The notes beneath the pieces were generated by a model that ran no database searches, was not told the DNA's origin, and saw nothing but the letters and a program-made list of their open reading frames with translations. A stretch of 39,736 nt of DNA from Sulfobacillus harzensis (GTDB lineage Bacteria; Bacillota; Sulfobacillia; Sulfobacillales; Sulfobacillaceae), in the NCBI RefSeq assembly GCF_012933365.1, contig NZ_JABBVZ010000033.1:1-39736 (forward strand), read 5' to 3'. The position numbers and the translations under genes are program-made. Position 1 is the stretch's first letter. Each line of letters begins with the position of its first letter. Below are positions 16,720-24,169 of this stretch, in pieces.

Positions 16720-16941
16720 TCAATGGAGGGTTTGCACGATATTGAGAATAACCACCACAACCATAAAGAGGACGTAGAGACGCAGACCCCAAATAAGGCT
16801 CTTTAGGCCCGATCCGAGCGGTCGTAGGCTCAGCCCTTCGATGTGGGCAGCGGACTCGCGGTACTCGGCCACGGCGGCTTCGAACAACTCTGTGTCATCA
16901 ACCCGCTCGATCGCGCTCGGAGACAACTCGGCGTCCATCAT
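16720..16941 (-). CDS. Small single-span membrane protein
   Basis: This is a 73-residue protein of unknown family. An acidic, soluble N-terminal part (about 45 residues) is followed by one hydrophobic helix near the C-terminus (LYVLFMVVVVILNIV). The ATG at 16941 is favoured, ten bases after AAGGAG; a GTG at 16950 would be too near that site. It follows the Nramp gene by 22 bases and should be co-transcribed with it. It could be an accessory subunit or regulator of that transporter, but nothing in the sequence proves it. Confidence 0.6.
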   Translation of the reverse strand: MMDAELSPSAIERVDDTELFEAAVAEYRESAAHIEGLSLRPLGSGLKSLIWGLRLYVLFMVVVVILNIVQTLH

Positions 16942-16963
16942 GACCTTCACACTCCTTTCTTAC

Positions 16964-18283
16964 TTAAAGGTGGAATCCCGGGAAAATGACGGTGATCGCG
17001 TAGAGGACGCCCGCAAGCGACACAAAGACCCCGACGCCAATCCCCAGAATATTTAGCAGCCAGGTATTGCGATGCGAGCCCATGACGTCGCGGTCATTCG
17101 CCAAGATGAGCAGAAACCCGATGGCGGGAGGCATGGTGAGGACGGCGACCACATTCACAATGATCACCACTAGTTCCAACGGAAACCCCGGCAACAAGAC
17201 CACAGCGCCGCTGAAGACAGCCACGAGCAAGAGCACGCCGTAGAAACTTCGGGCATCGCGAAATGACCGATTGAGACTATGGGCACGGCGAGTGACCTCC
17301 CCAAAGGCGTAGGCCGAGGAGGTGGAAATGGTGATGGCTGCTACCAAGCCGGCTTCTAAGATACCCATGGCGAAAAGTGTGGATCCGATGCGGCCGGCGT
17401 AGGGGCGGAGCGCTTGCGCGAATTGGGCGGCGCCGTATTGGGCCGCGTTCATGTGGTGGAGGAACAAGGGGGACGTGGCGATAATCGCCGCCATGGCGGC
17501 CACAGCCGCCAGCAACGCCCCAAGTGCCGTATCGAAACGCCCGTGACGAATATTTTTCACCGACAACCCCTTGTCAGACACGGCGCCCTGTTGGAAAAAC
17601 AACATCCACGGGGTGATGGTGGCGCCGATATCGGCCAAGAGAATCACGATGGTGTTGTTTGTGATGCCGCCCGGCAGTGGCCCCCATGTAACTATCGCAT
17701 GCGCCACCTGTCCCCATGGTGGGTGAACGAGAAAGGCGACCGGAATGAAAATCAGATTGCACAGGGCAAAGGCCAGCGTGATCCGCTCCCACCGCCAATA
17801 GCGGCGGAAGAGCGTGGTCACGACGATAAGGCATAAGGCGCCCGCGACGGCGACCCAGGCGGGGATGCCAAAGAACCCAGCTCCCGCCACCACGCCGACA
17901 AACTCGGTAATGAGGGTCATCACGTTAGTGAGCAGCAAGTCGATCATGGCGAAATTGCCCCAGAACCGCCCGAATCGCCGATAAATGAGATCGGCGTGAC
18001 CGGTCTTGGAGACGGCACCCAGGCGGACCGTGATTTCTTGGGCGACGAACGCCATCGCGAATGTGAGTACCACAAACGGCAGGAAGAATCCGACGCCGAA
18101 TTGTGAGCCTGTGGCGGAATACGACAACATGGACGGTGCATCATTCTCACCCAGCATGACAAGAATACCGGGCCCGACGAGCAGCCACAACAGGCGCCAC
18201 CGGTTTTGACGATGCTGTGCTTTCAACACGCGAACTTGGTCGCGCGCACGGTTCCTCTCTTCTTCGGTCATCTGTGTGGCCAT
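16964..18283 (-). CDS. Nramp (SLC11)-family divalent metal transporter, non-canonical motifs
   Basis: This 439-residue transporter has about eleven helices. Overall it resembles the Nramp family (RRYWRWERITLAFALCNLIF, FGEVTRRAHSLNRSFRDA). In helix 1 the canonical DPGN is replaced by NDAPS (within GENDAPSMLSYSATG). In helix 6 the usual MPH reads ATITPW. These are the positions that coordinate the transition metal, so the ion may not be manganese or iron; magnesium-type Nramp relatives are a precedent for altered motifs. The ATG at 18283 has GGAGGG nearby; a TTG at 18298 overlaps that site. It leads an operon with the small membrane protein and is divergent from the VIT1-type gene. Confidence 0.82.
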   Translation of the reverse strand: MATQMTEEERNRARDQVRVLKAQHRQNRWRLLWLLVGPGILVMLGENDAPSMLSYSATGSQFGVGFFLPFVVLTFAMAFVAQEITVRLGAVSKTGHADLIYRRFGRFWGNFAMIDLLLTNVMTLITEFVGVVAGAGFFGIPAWVAVAGALCLIVVTTLFRRYWRWERITLAFALCNLIFIPVAFLVHPPWGQVAHAIVTWGPLPGGITNNTIVILLADIGATITPWMLFFQQGAVSDKGLSVKNIRHGRFDTALGALLAAVAAMAAIIATSPLFLHHMNAAQYGAAQFAQALRPYAGRIGSTLFAMGILEAGLVAAITISTSSAYAFGEVTRRAHSLNRSFRDARSFYGVLLLVAVFSGAVVLLPGFPLELVVIIVNVVAVLTMPPAIGFLLILANDRDVMGSHRNTWLLNILGIGVGVFVSLAGVLYAITVIFPGFHL

Positions 18284-18577
18284 ACGGTTCCCTCCCAAGT
18301 CAGCACGGGCTTCACTTGTTAGCCCTAGGCAAGATCACGATATCCAGGTGTTGCCCGGTCAGTGAGTTGTCCCGGCGTGTGGAAAAAAATTCCACGACGA
18401 GCCTGAGGGTTGATCCGATTTTGGACGGTGGGAGATGACCATTCCGCCGATGCACCCCTCCAGGCCAAGGTTCGTATGATGCCGTAGCCAAGTGAGACCG
18501 AGGCAACTTCGTTAGAACGGGTTCACAAAGTCCACATCGGCTCACAATGAGGGGAGCCTGACCAGGAGGGGATTCGC
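18284..18577. promoter_or_regulatory. Divergent control region, Nramp / VIT1-type transporters
   Basis: No gene fits here. It must hold both promoters. A palindrome GTGGAA-AAAAA-TTCCAC lies at 18379-18395. I do not see a recognisable Fur or MntR box, nor a convincing yybP-ykoY or M-box riboswitch by eye. Confidence 0.4.
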
Positions 18578-19315
18578 ATGGAACCGGGAGTACTCTGGGA
18601 GTCACTTCCCGAAGAGCAGGCCGAGGCATGGCACGGCGGCGGTAGTGCGACGTTACGCCAAATGGTTTTTGGTATGAACGACGGCTTGGTGGCAACGGTT
18701 GGCCTTGTGGCAGGGCTAATTTTCGCCGGGTCGTCCCGTGGCGTCGTGCTGGGAAGCAGTTTAGCTGCCATTATTGCTGCGGCGGTGTCTTCGATGGTGC
18801 TGGGGTCATACCTTTCGACACGGGTCGAAGTGGGCTATCACGAGGTGCAAGTCCGCCGAGAACAACGGGCGATCGCGGAACCGCCGCACGAAGAGTTGCA
18901 GGAGATGCGACGCCTATATCAGAGCTGCGGCATGTCTGACCTAGAGGTTGCGATGATTCGATCGCACCTACAACGCGACAAGACCCTGTGGCTCCGGCTC
19001 ATGTTGCGCGATGAATTGGGTATTGTTCCCGAATCCTTCGAGAGCCCGTGGAGGAATGCTGGATTGATGGCATTAGCAGTAGCCGCAGGGTCCCTTCCAC
19101 CCGTTCTACCGGTGATATTCGGCCAAAATCCGAGGCACGCCTTAGTGTGGGTGGTCATGTTCTCGGTACTGACAGCGTTGGGCTTAGGATCGGCAACGGC
19201 TCGCAGCACAGGAAGACGCTGGTGGCGATCGGCCATCTCGTTTCTGGCGGTGGCCTCCATCGCCGCGGCGATCGGAATGGGAGCGGGAAGTCTCATTGCT
19301 CCGCTCTTTGCCTGA
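18578..19315 (+). CDS. VIT1/CCC1-family metal transporter
   Basis: This 245-residue membrane protein of the vacuolar-iron-transporter family exports Fe2+ or Mn2+ from the cytosol in known members. The first helix has MVFGMNDGLVATVGLVAGLI (~30-49), with the conserved GxxDGLV core. A cytoplasmic acidic/helical segment (~85-150, with EELQEMRRLYQSCGMSDLE) corresponds to the metal-binding hub. Three further helices complete the fold. The ATG follows AGGAGG by eight bases. The divergent Nramp gene suggests metal or acid-stress homeostasis, and a terminator follows at 19471. Confidence 0.87.
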   Translation: MEPGVLWESLPEEQAEAWHGGGSATLRQMVFGMNDGLVATVGLVAGLIFAGSSRGVVLGSSLAAIIAAAVSSMVLGSYLSTRVEVGYHEVQVRREQRAIAEPPHEELQEMRRLYQSCGMSDLEVAMIRSHLQRDKTLWLRLMLRDELGIVPESFESPWRNAGLMALAVAAGSLPPVLPVIFGQNPRHALVWVVMFSVLTALGLGSATARSTGRRWWRSAISFLAVASIAAAIGMGAGSLIAPLFA

Positions 19316-19470
19316 GTTGTAACGTTTCGTAGCAGGGGGGCCTGCCTACCCGGCTCTGTCCTCGTTCTGGCCGAGGACCTTGCACGTGGGTTCGGTTGTC
19401 AATGCTTGAGTTCACCGTTGTCTTGCTGTCGACTGCACGAGGTCCGAGACCGGTTGCTAAGGACCAGAGC

Positions 19471-19510
19471 AAAGCCTCCGCTTTCGGGGAAGGGGAGGCT
19501 TTGTTTTGTC
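19471..19510 (+). terminator. Rho-independent terminator after the VIT1-type gene
   Basis: AAAGCCTCC (19471-19479) pairs perfectly with GGAGGCTTT (19494-19502), followed by GTTTTGTC. It lies about 155 bases after the VIT1-type stop and directly before the convergent zinc-ribbon gene, which it could also serve. The intervening 19316-19470 holds no gene I recognise. Confidence 0.75.
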
Positions 19511-19513
19511 GAA

Positions 19514-19660
19514 TTAGCTGTTCTCGTCCACTAATTGGCGATCCCCGCCATATTGGATGCGGTCGGATGCGCAGCGGGGACAGGTGGACGCCTTATTGCC
19601 CGCCGGCAACAGAAATATCTGATCGCAATCAAAGCATTTATACTCGCTCCACTTGGCCAT
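19514..19660 (-). CDS. Small zinc-ribbon protein
   Basis: This 48-residue protein has two Cys-x-x-Cys knuckles, CFDC (~8-11) and CPRC (~28-31), the pattern of a one-zinc ribbon. The start MAKWSEYKC is supported by GGAGGGG just upstream; a longer frame from 19699 has no such signal. It may act as a small nucleic-acid or protein adaptor. Family not recognised. It is a single gene between two terminator-like or intergenic regions. Confidence 0.65.
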   Translation of the reverse strand: MAKWSEYKCFDCDQIFLLPAGNKASTCPRCASDRIQYGGDRQLVDENS

Positions 19661-19743
19661 TGGAACCCCTCCAGGGATTGCGGATTTGAAGAATATCATA
19701 AATCTTTATGCGAGCCTTGGGTTAGCTTCTCAAAATATTTCCG

Positions 19744-20220
19744 TTAACCGGTCATGGTCTGCGGGGCCCGCACCGCCACGACCCGGGCTGTGGCCACCAC
19801 TTGCTCGCCCGCGGCGACCTGGCTGACCACCACCGCTTTTTTTACGCTGATCTCCTCAATGCGACCGCGAACCTGAAGACGCACGCCCATCGGGGTGGGC
19901 TTGAGATACTCCACGTGCAGGGAGGCGGTTACGCAGCGGGGAACCGGGGCGCCGTCCCCCGGTTCATGGCCTTCCTGGCGATAGAGCGCGAGTGCTGCCG
20001 AACCGGTGCTGTGGCAATCGACAAGCGAGGCCAAAAGACCTCCGTAGACAAATCCGGGAATGGCGGTATGTTCTGGGCGCGGGAGATATTCGGTCACCGT
20101 TTCCTCGCCATCCCAGCGGGTTTCAAAGTGATGGCCGGAGGCATTGTTGGTGCCGCAGCCATAACACCAGGAAAAGTCGTCATGATAGTAGTGCTGAATG
20201 GGGAGAGAAGGCTCGGTCAT
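19744..20220 (-). CDS. PaaI-type hotdog thioesterase
   Basis: This 158-residue protein has a single hotdog fold. The N-terminus has CYGCGTNNASGHHFETRWDG, typical of the PaaI/YigI-like acyl-CoA thioesterases. PGFVYGGLLASLVDCHSTGS (~55-74) is the helix-and-loop holding the active site, with VEYLKPTPMG later. It should hydrolyse an acyl- or aryl-CoA in the cytosol; substrate unknown. Its ATG overlaps the stop of the upstream acetyltransferase (ATGA), so the two are translationally coupled. Confidence 0.83.
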   Translation of the reverse strand: MTEPSLPIQHYYHDDFSWCYGCGTNNASGHHFETRWDGEETVTEYLPRPEHTAIPGFVYGGLLASLVDCHSTGSAALALYRQEGHEPGDGAPVPRCVTASLHVEYLKPTPMGVRLQVRGRIEEISVKKAVVVSQVAAGEQVVATARVVAVRAPQTMTG

Positions 20221-20699
20221 GCACCGTCATCCTTTCTCATGAAATGGGATCCTACATCCACTATACTGCCTGACGCGTCATTGCGGGAACAGGTGCAGCG
20301 ATATCGAGTCCGCCACCCGGGCTTTTTCGGGCCAATGGCCTGGCAATCCCAGCCCAAGCGGCGATAGAAGGCGATGGCGTCGTCGTCGGTTTCTAAGACC
20401 AGTTGCTCGACGTCCGGGTGGCGGGACCAGGCTGCTTGGATGAGTTGACGGCCAAGACCACGGCCGCGCCATGGAGAGTGGATGGCGATATGCGTGATCT
20501 CCGCGGAGCGACCAGGTTGGCGATGAAAGCCGATGACCCCGACCGGACCCCGGGGCGTCTCCCATACCCAAAGCGTATCCTCGGGATCGGTTAAATAGCG
20601 GCGTCCCCATTCAGACACGGCGCTCCATCGGCCCATGGCATCCATTAAGAGAGGCAGCGCCTCCTCCCATTGATGGGGGCTCGTGACGAGTGTGAGCAT
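20217..20699 (-). CDS. GNAT-family N-acetyltransferase
   Basis: This 160-residue acetyltransferase has the acetyl-CoA-binding motif A, ITHIAIHSPWRGRGLGRQLI, centred near residues 70-90 with the R-G-x-G-x-G/R loop. The C-terminal motif AIAFYRRLGWDCQ follows. The last 20 residues after the fold look disordered. The start MLTLVTS at 20699 is favoured by GGGAGG eight bases upstream. It is the first gene of a two-gene unit with the PaaI-type thioesterase. Acceptor unknown. Confidence 0.82.
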   Translation of the reverse strand: MLTLVTSPHQWEEALPLLMDAMGRWSAVSEWGRRYLTDPEDTLWVWETPRGPVGVIGFHRQPGRSAEITHIAIHSPWRGRGLGRQLIQAAWSRHPDVEQLVLETDDDAIAFYRRLGWDCQAIGPKKPGWRTRYRCTCSRNDASGSIVDVGSHFMRKDDGA

Positions 20700-20780
20700 C
20701 GTTTGACCTCCCAGCATCCTTCTCCATGATAGCGTTCAGGAGGAACAATGTGGGCGCGGGCGTTCGTCGGTGCGGTATGC

Positions 20781-20786
20781 CATAAT
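20781..20786 (+). promoter_or_regulatory. Candidate extended -10 box
   Basis: TGCCATAAT provides a TGn-extended -10 (CATAAT). It lies about 62 bases before the small membrane protein at 20848. No clear -35 is seen. Confidence 0.35.
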
Positions 20787-20847
20787 AGAGCTGACTGAGG
20801 AGCATAGGTCGTATCTCGGAGCTCCGTAGGAAGGTCGGTGAAATACC

Positions 20848-21111
20848 ATGGGACGGATTTTGGCGGGTGTCGGGATTGTTGTCAACTTGTTTTTGCCAGG
20901 CGTCGGCACCCTCATTATGGGCAAGTGGTTTTCCGGGGTGGTTCAACTCGCCGTGCTGTTGGTCGTGTTCTTGCTGAAAAAGCTAAGTTTTGGGATTCTG
21001 ACCCCCTTTGTCTTTCCCATCAGCGGGGTCATTTGGCTTTGGGCCTTGGTGGGCGGGATTCTGACGTACATTGACCGCGGCCGGCCGCCCCTTGAGCGGC
21101 CGCGCTATTAA
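20848..21111 (+). CDS. Small TM2-like membrane protein
   Basis: This 87-residue protein has two hydrophobic hairpins: FLPGVGTLIMGKWFSGVVQL and a C-terminal span ending in LVGGILTYIDRG. The Gly-rich PGVGTLIMGKWFSG resembles the turn of small TM2-domain proteins. Function is unknown. Its stop overlaps the stop of the convergent thioesterase by four bases (TTAA), and a GC-rich hairpin (21076-21104, CGCGGCCG/CGGCCGCG) sits in its last codons. Confidence 0.6.
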   Translation: MGRILAGVGIVVNLFLPGVGTLIMGKWFSGVVQLAVLLVVFLLKKLSFGILTPFVFPISGVIWLWALVGGILTYIDRGRPPLERPRY

Positions 21112-21515
21112 GCGCGCGCCGCAGGAGCCGAGGTCCAATAGGGCTGAAGCTGGTCCCGCCATTCCTCCGGGAACGGGGCCGGCTTTTGTTGCTGGTAGTC
21201 AAAATAAACAACCGTGGCCAACCCCTCCAGCGCCAATTGGTGATCCGGTTCTCGGTAGAGGCGGTGGACGATATCAAAACTGGAGCGGCCAAAGCGCGAG
21301 ACGCCGCTTTCAATCGTAATTTGGTCGGGGAAGAAGACTTGGCTGATGAAGTCAAGGCGTGCCGAGGCCAGAATAAGCGGCATGCCGTCCAGGTGCAGGG
21401 CCTCTCGCAGGAACTGAATGCGAGCCTCTTCCAAATAGCTGAGGTAGACGGCGTTGTTGACGTGACCGGCCATATCGGTTTCGCCGAAGCGAACCCGGAG
21501 CGACGTGGTATGCAT
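21108..21515 (-). CDS. YbgC/FadM-type acyl-CoA thioesterase
   Basis: This is a 135-residue hotdog protein of the 4HBT/YbgC group. The catalytic Asp region reads VRFGETDMAGHVNNAVYLSY (~8-27), with the typical D-x-x-G-H-V-N-N. The pattern EEARIQFLRE follows. It should act on acyl-CoA thioesters in the cytosol. The ATG has GGGAGG upstream. It ends in the shared TTAA with the plus-strand small membrane protein. The MFS gene lies upstream on the same strand, 25 bases away, so the two may be co-transcribed. Confidence 0.83.
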   Translation of the reverse strand: MHTTSLRVRFGETDMAGHVNNAVYLSYLEEARIQFLREALHLDGMPLILASARLDFISQVFFPDQITIESGVSRFGRSSFDIVHRLYREPDHQLALEGLATVVYFDYQQQKPAPFPEEWRDQLQPYWTSAPAARA

Positions 21516-21540
21516 TGATAACCTCCCTTAAATCCGACGA

Positions 21541-22779
21541 TTAGTATACAAGAGCGACGGGGCTGACGTCAGCCCGGCAGTAAATATGGCGAAGCGAGTT
21601 GCGTCCCAAAATGAGTACCACTAAGCCGAGGCTCACACCCAAGGCGCCCACATAATAGGGGACGTGAGGACTGAAGAGAGTCCCCAGCTTACCGGCCAAC
21701 CAGGGGGCGATGGCGCTGCCAATGAAGCGGACAAAACTGTAGGCCGCTGATGCTGTTGGCCGTTCCACGGGCGCCGCATTCATGACCCCGGTGGTCACCA
21801 AGGTGTTGTTAATGCCTAAAAACGCACCGCAAATAATCACCGCCACAATGACCACCGACTGGTCGTTGGCGAAAACGCCAATGGTCGCCAGGTCCAGGGC
21901 GATAAGCACCAACATAGCGTAGGTGGTGGTCAAGGTGCCAAAACGGCTCTGCAGGCGAGGCGCGACAAAAACTGAGGCCACCGCAAGCAATACGCCCCAG
22001 CCAAAGAACACGAACCCGAGTCCATGCGCGCTTAAGTGCGGGAGCACATACGGCGTATAGGCCAAAATGGTAAAAAAGCCGAAGTTGTAGAGCAACGCCA
22101 TAACGCCCATGGTAAGGAGACTGCGGTGTCGCAGCGCCCGAATGGGATCAGCAACCGAAGTGCGATGTTCGGGTTTGGGCACGCCACGCAAGAGGACAGC
22201 AACGGCGATGAAGGCGATGGCCATCAGAGCGGTGACCCCGTAAAACGGCCCCCGCCAGCTAATACTGCCGAGTGTTCCGCCCAACAACGGTCCCACGGAA
22301 ATGCCTAACCCCAACGCCGCTTCGTAGAGAATCACGGCTTGGGCCGTGCCCCCGCGGCCCACTGCCACGATGGCGGCCAATGCGGTAGCGATGAAGAACG
22401 CGTTGCCTAGTCCCCATCCGGCACGAAATCCAACAATTTGGCCAATCGATCCGGCATGTCCGGCTAAGAAGGAAAAAATCACGATAATCGCCAGTCCGGT
22501 TAAGAGGGTGCCCTTGGAACCCAGCCGGGTCGACACAACCCCTGTGATCAACATGGCGACGGCCATGACCGCGTTGTAGCTCGTAAATAGGAGCTCTACC
22601 TGAGAAGGGCTGGCGTGTAGTTGTCGCCCGATGAGCGGTAAAATGGGGTCCACTAACCCGAGACCCATAAAGGCGATGACACAGGCAAAAGCAACCGCCC
22701 AGACCGCCATAGGCTGATTGAAGAAGCCTGACCGCTGCGATGGCGAATGGCCTGCGGACGCTTCCGCGCTGCTGTTCAC
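21541..22779 (-). CDS. MFS transporter (drug-efflux type)
   Basis: This is a 412-residue, 12-helix major facilitator. The helix 1 segment FMGLGLVDPILPLIGRQLHA and the loop TGVVSTRLGSKGTLLTGLA (the A-like motif between helices 2 and 3) point to the DHA1 multidrug-efflux group. YEAALGLGISVGPLLGGTLG matches motif C of exporters. The GTG at 22779 gives an uninterrupted soluble start; the frame can be read from 22818 but that lies inside the operator palindrome. It follows marR on the same strand. The substrate is unknown. Confidence 0.85.
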   Translation of the reverse strand: MNSSAEASAGHSPSQRSGFFNQPMAVWAVAFACVIAFMGLGLVDPILPLIGRQLHASPSQVELLFTSYNAVMAVAMLITGVVSTRLGSKGTLLTGLAIIVIFSFLAGHAGSIGQIVGFRAGWGLGNAFFIATALAAIVAVGRGGTAQAVILYEAALGLGISVGPLLGGTLGSISWRGPFYGVTALMAIAFIAVAVLLRGVPKPEHRTSVADPIRALRHRSLLTMGVMALLYNFGFFTILAYTPYVLPHLSAHGLGFVFFGWGVLLAVASVFVAPRLQSRFGTLTTTYAMLVLIALDLATIGVFANDQSVVIVAVIICGAFLGINNTLVTTGVMNAAPVERPTASAAYSFVRFIGSAIAPWLAGKLGTLFSPHVPYYVGALGVSLGLVVLILGRNSLRHIYCRADVSPVALVY

Positions 22780-22805
22780 GGCGAAGTCTCTCTCCTTCGG
22801 CTTAG

Positions 22806-22818
22806 TTGTATCGTACAA
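22806..22818. promoter_or_regulatory. MarR-box 1
   Basis: TTGTA-TCG-TACAA is a perfect 5+3+5 palindrome between the MarR gene and the MFS gene. A near copy overlaps the marR promoter at 23281-23293. Such spacing is usual for MarR dimers. Confidence 0.6.
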
Positions 22819-22833
22819 TCATCGTGCAAAAAA

Positions 22834-23256
22834 TTAATCCAGAAAGGTGTTGTTGAGTCGAGCCAAAAGCTCGGAAAAGGTTTGAATCTCCTCGTCCGAC
22901 CAACCATTCAAAAGCCGGCGGTACAGATTTGCTCGCCGGGCTTTCTCATCGCGTAGTGTCTCACGTCCTTTGGAGGTAATCTCCAAACTGGCGGCGCGAT
23001 GGTCATGAACATCGGGAACGCGCTGCACCCAGCCTTTTTTTTCTAATGCGGAGGCTTGGCGACTGACGGTGGAGACATCCAGATGGAAGGCCAACGCCAA
23101 TTCCTTGACGCCCAAAGCCCCACGCTCTTCAAGGTGGCGCAAAAGGAGATAGGCGGAGCGATCGACACCCCCATGCTTTTGCGCTGACAAAATTGCCCGG
23201 CGCAAAAAGATGGCGATTTGATATTCCACTGCAGCAATGAGACTGGGACGCTCCAT
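22834..23256 (-). CDS. MarR-family transcriptional regulator
   Basis: This is a 140-residue winged helix-turn-helix protein. The DNA-recognition region is VKELALAFHLDVSTVSRQAS (~50-69), followed by the wing DVHDHRAASLEITSKG (~82-97), with the D-x-x-D-x-R pattern of MarR proteins. The ATG has AAAGGGG upstream. The MFS gene lies 54 bases downstream on the same strand, the classic regulator-pump pair. Palindromes at its own promoter and before the pump suggest autoregulation and ligand-released repression. Confidence 0.9.
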   Translation of the reverse strand: MERPSLIAAVEYQIAIFLRRAILSAQKHGGVDRSAYLLLRHLEERGALGVKELALAFHLDVSTVSRQASALEKKGWVQRVPDVHDHRAASLEITSKGRETLRDEKARRANLYRRLLNGWSDEEIQTFSELLARLNNTFLD

Positions 23257-23280
23257 GCGGCACCCCTTTCAAAAAACAAG

Positions 23281-23313
23281 GTGTATCATACAACGATTAA
23301 GTTCTTGCGTCCA
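23281..23313 (-). promoter_or_regulatory. marR promoter with overlapping MarR-box 2
   Basis: On the minus strand TGGACG (23308-23313) and TATGAT (23285-23290) are 17 bases apart, a plausible promoter. The box TGTA-TCA-TACA (23282-23292) covers the -10, so binding would block transcription. Confidence 0.55.
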
Positions 23314-23404
23314 GTCGTCCTGGCCAACGTATCTATTTTTCCAGTAAAACCTGGTTACCCTAGCGTGTTAAGCTGCGTTAATCTTTTTGAGTGGGTGAGG
23401 GGAC

Positions 23405-24169
23405 ATGACGAGACAGCGGCAAGCCATACTGGGGTCGGCGGCCATCATATTCCTGGTGGGCGGGTGCGGATGGCATGCCGCGACTCCGCCAACGCTGGCG
23501 TCCCGTTCAAGGCCGGTCCATTGGAGCCCCGTGATTCGCCAGGCGATGGCATGGGTGGGTCCGCGCACGCATCTTTCCCTGTTGGCGCCCACCACGCTGC
23601 CGCACGCACCGCATACCAGTGCCTATGGATTCGCAACCAATAATTCTTATAGTGTGAGTGTGGTGAAAACTCCAGGCCAGTCGCTGCCCTTTAACGATCC
23701 GAAACTCATGAGCGGAAAGACCGGCACCGTATTGGTCTCATTCAGTGCGGTGAAAATAGCATCTCAGGGAAATTCGGTGCCCGTATACAATCTATTGGCG
23801 TCGTACAACATGCTCGGGCCGAGTGGCCTGCCACCGCTGAGTGGATCGCCCGTGTCGCTTGCGGGGACCACCGCTCATTGGTCGCTCCGCCGCCATTTAT
23901 TGTCCGCGAAACGAAATCAGTGGATGTACTTAGTTGAAGATTCCTCCCGTCAAGCCGCTTTAAGCACCATGCGGTCGCTTCTGGCCATTCGCGGGCTTCC
24001 CCAACAGCCCGGATTGGTCGTGGTTTCCGGAACCATCGCCATGGCCGATTTTGAGGATCGGGGCATGGTGATGAGCGTCGCTGGCCAACAGTCGACGCCC
24101 ACTCAAGTGCTGGCCATGACCAAGAGCTTCAAGCCGGTGCCTCGTCAAGGGCTGGACGCGGCGGGCTAG
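23405..24169 (+). CDS. Hypothetical lipoprotein
   Basis: This is a 254-residue predicted lipoprotein. The N-terminus MTRQRQAILGSAAIIFLVGG runs into a lipobox cysteine at residue 21. The mature chain has a strand-rich middle (GKTGTVLVSFSAVKIASQGN) and a later helix/strand pair around SSRQAALSTMRSLLAIRGLP; the layout recalls small solute-sensing or DUF lipoproteins, but I do not recognise the family. GAGGGG precedes the ATG. Its TAG stop shares CTAG with the convergent hemQ. The window's five lipoproteins suggest an envelope-rich lifestyle but give no function. Confidence 0.65.
   Translation: MTRQRQAILGSAAIIFLVGGCGWHAATPPTLASRSRPVHWSPVIRQAMAWVGPRTHLSLLAPTTLPHAPHTSAYGFATNNSYSVSVVKTPGQSLPFNDPKLMSGKTGTVLVSFSAVKIASQGNSVPVYNLLASYNMLGPSGLPPLSGSPVSLAGTTAHWSLRRHLLSAKRNQWMYLVEDSSRQAALSTMRSLLAIRGLPQQPGLVVVSGTIAMADFEDRGMVMSVAGQQSTPTQVLAMTKSFKPVPRQGLDAAG

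Noticed and set aside
18284..18577. Manganese or magnesium riboswitch before the metal transporters
   Set aside because: I looked for conserved yybP-ykoY and M-box cores on both strands and did not see them; covariance search would be needed.
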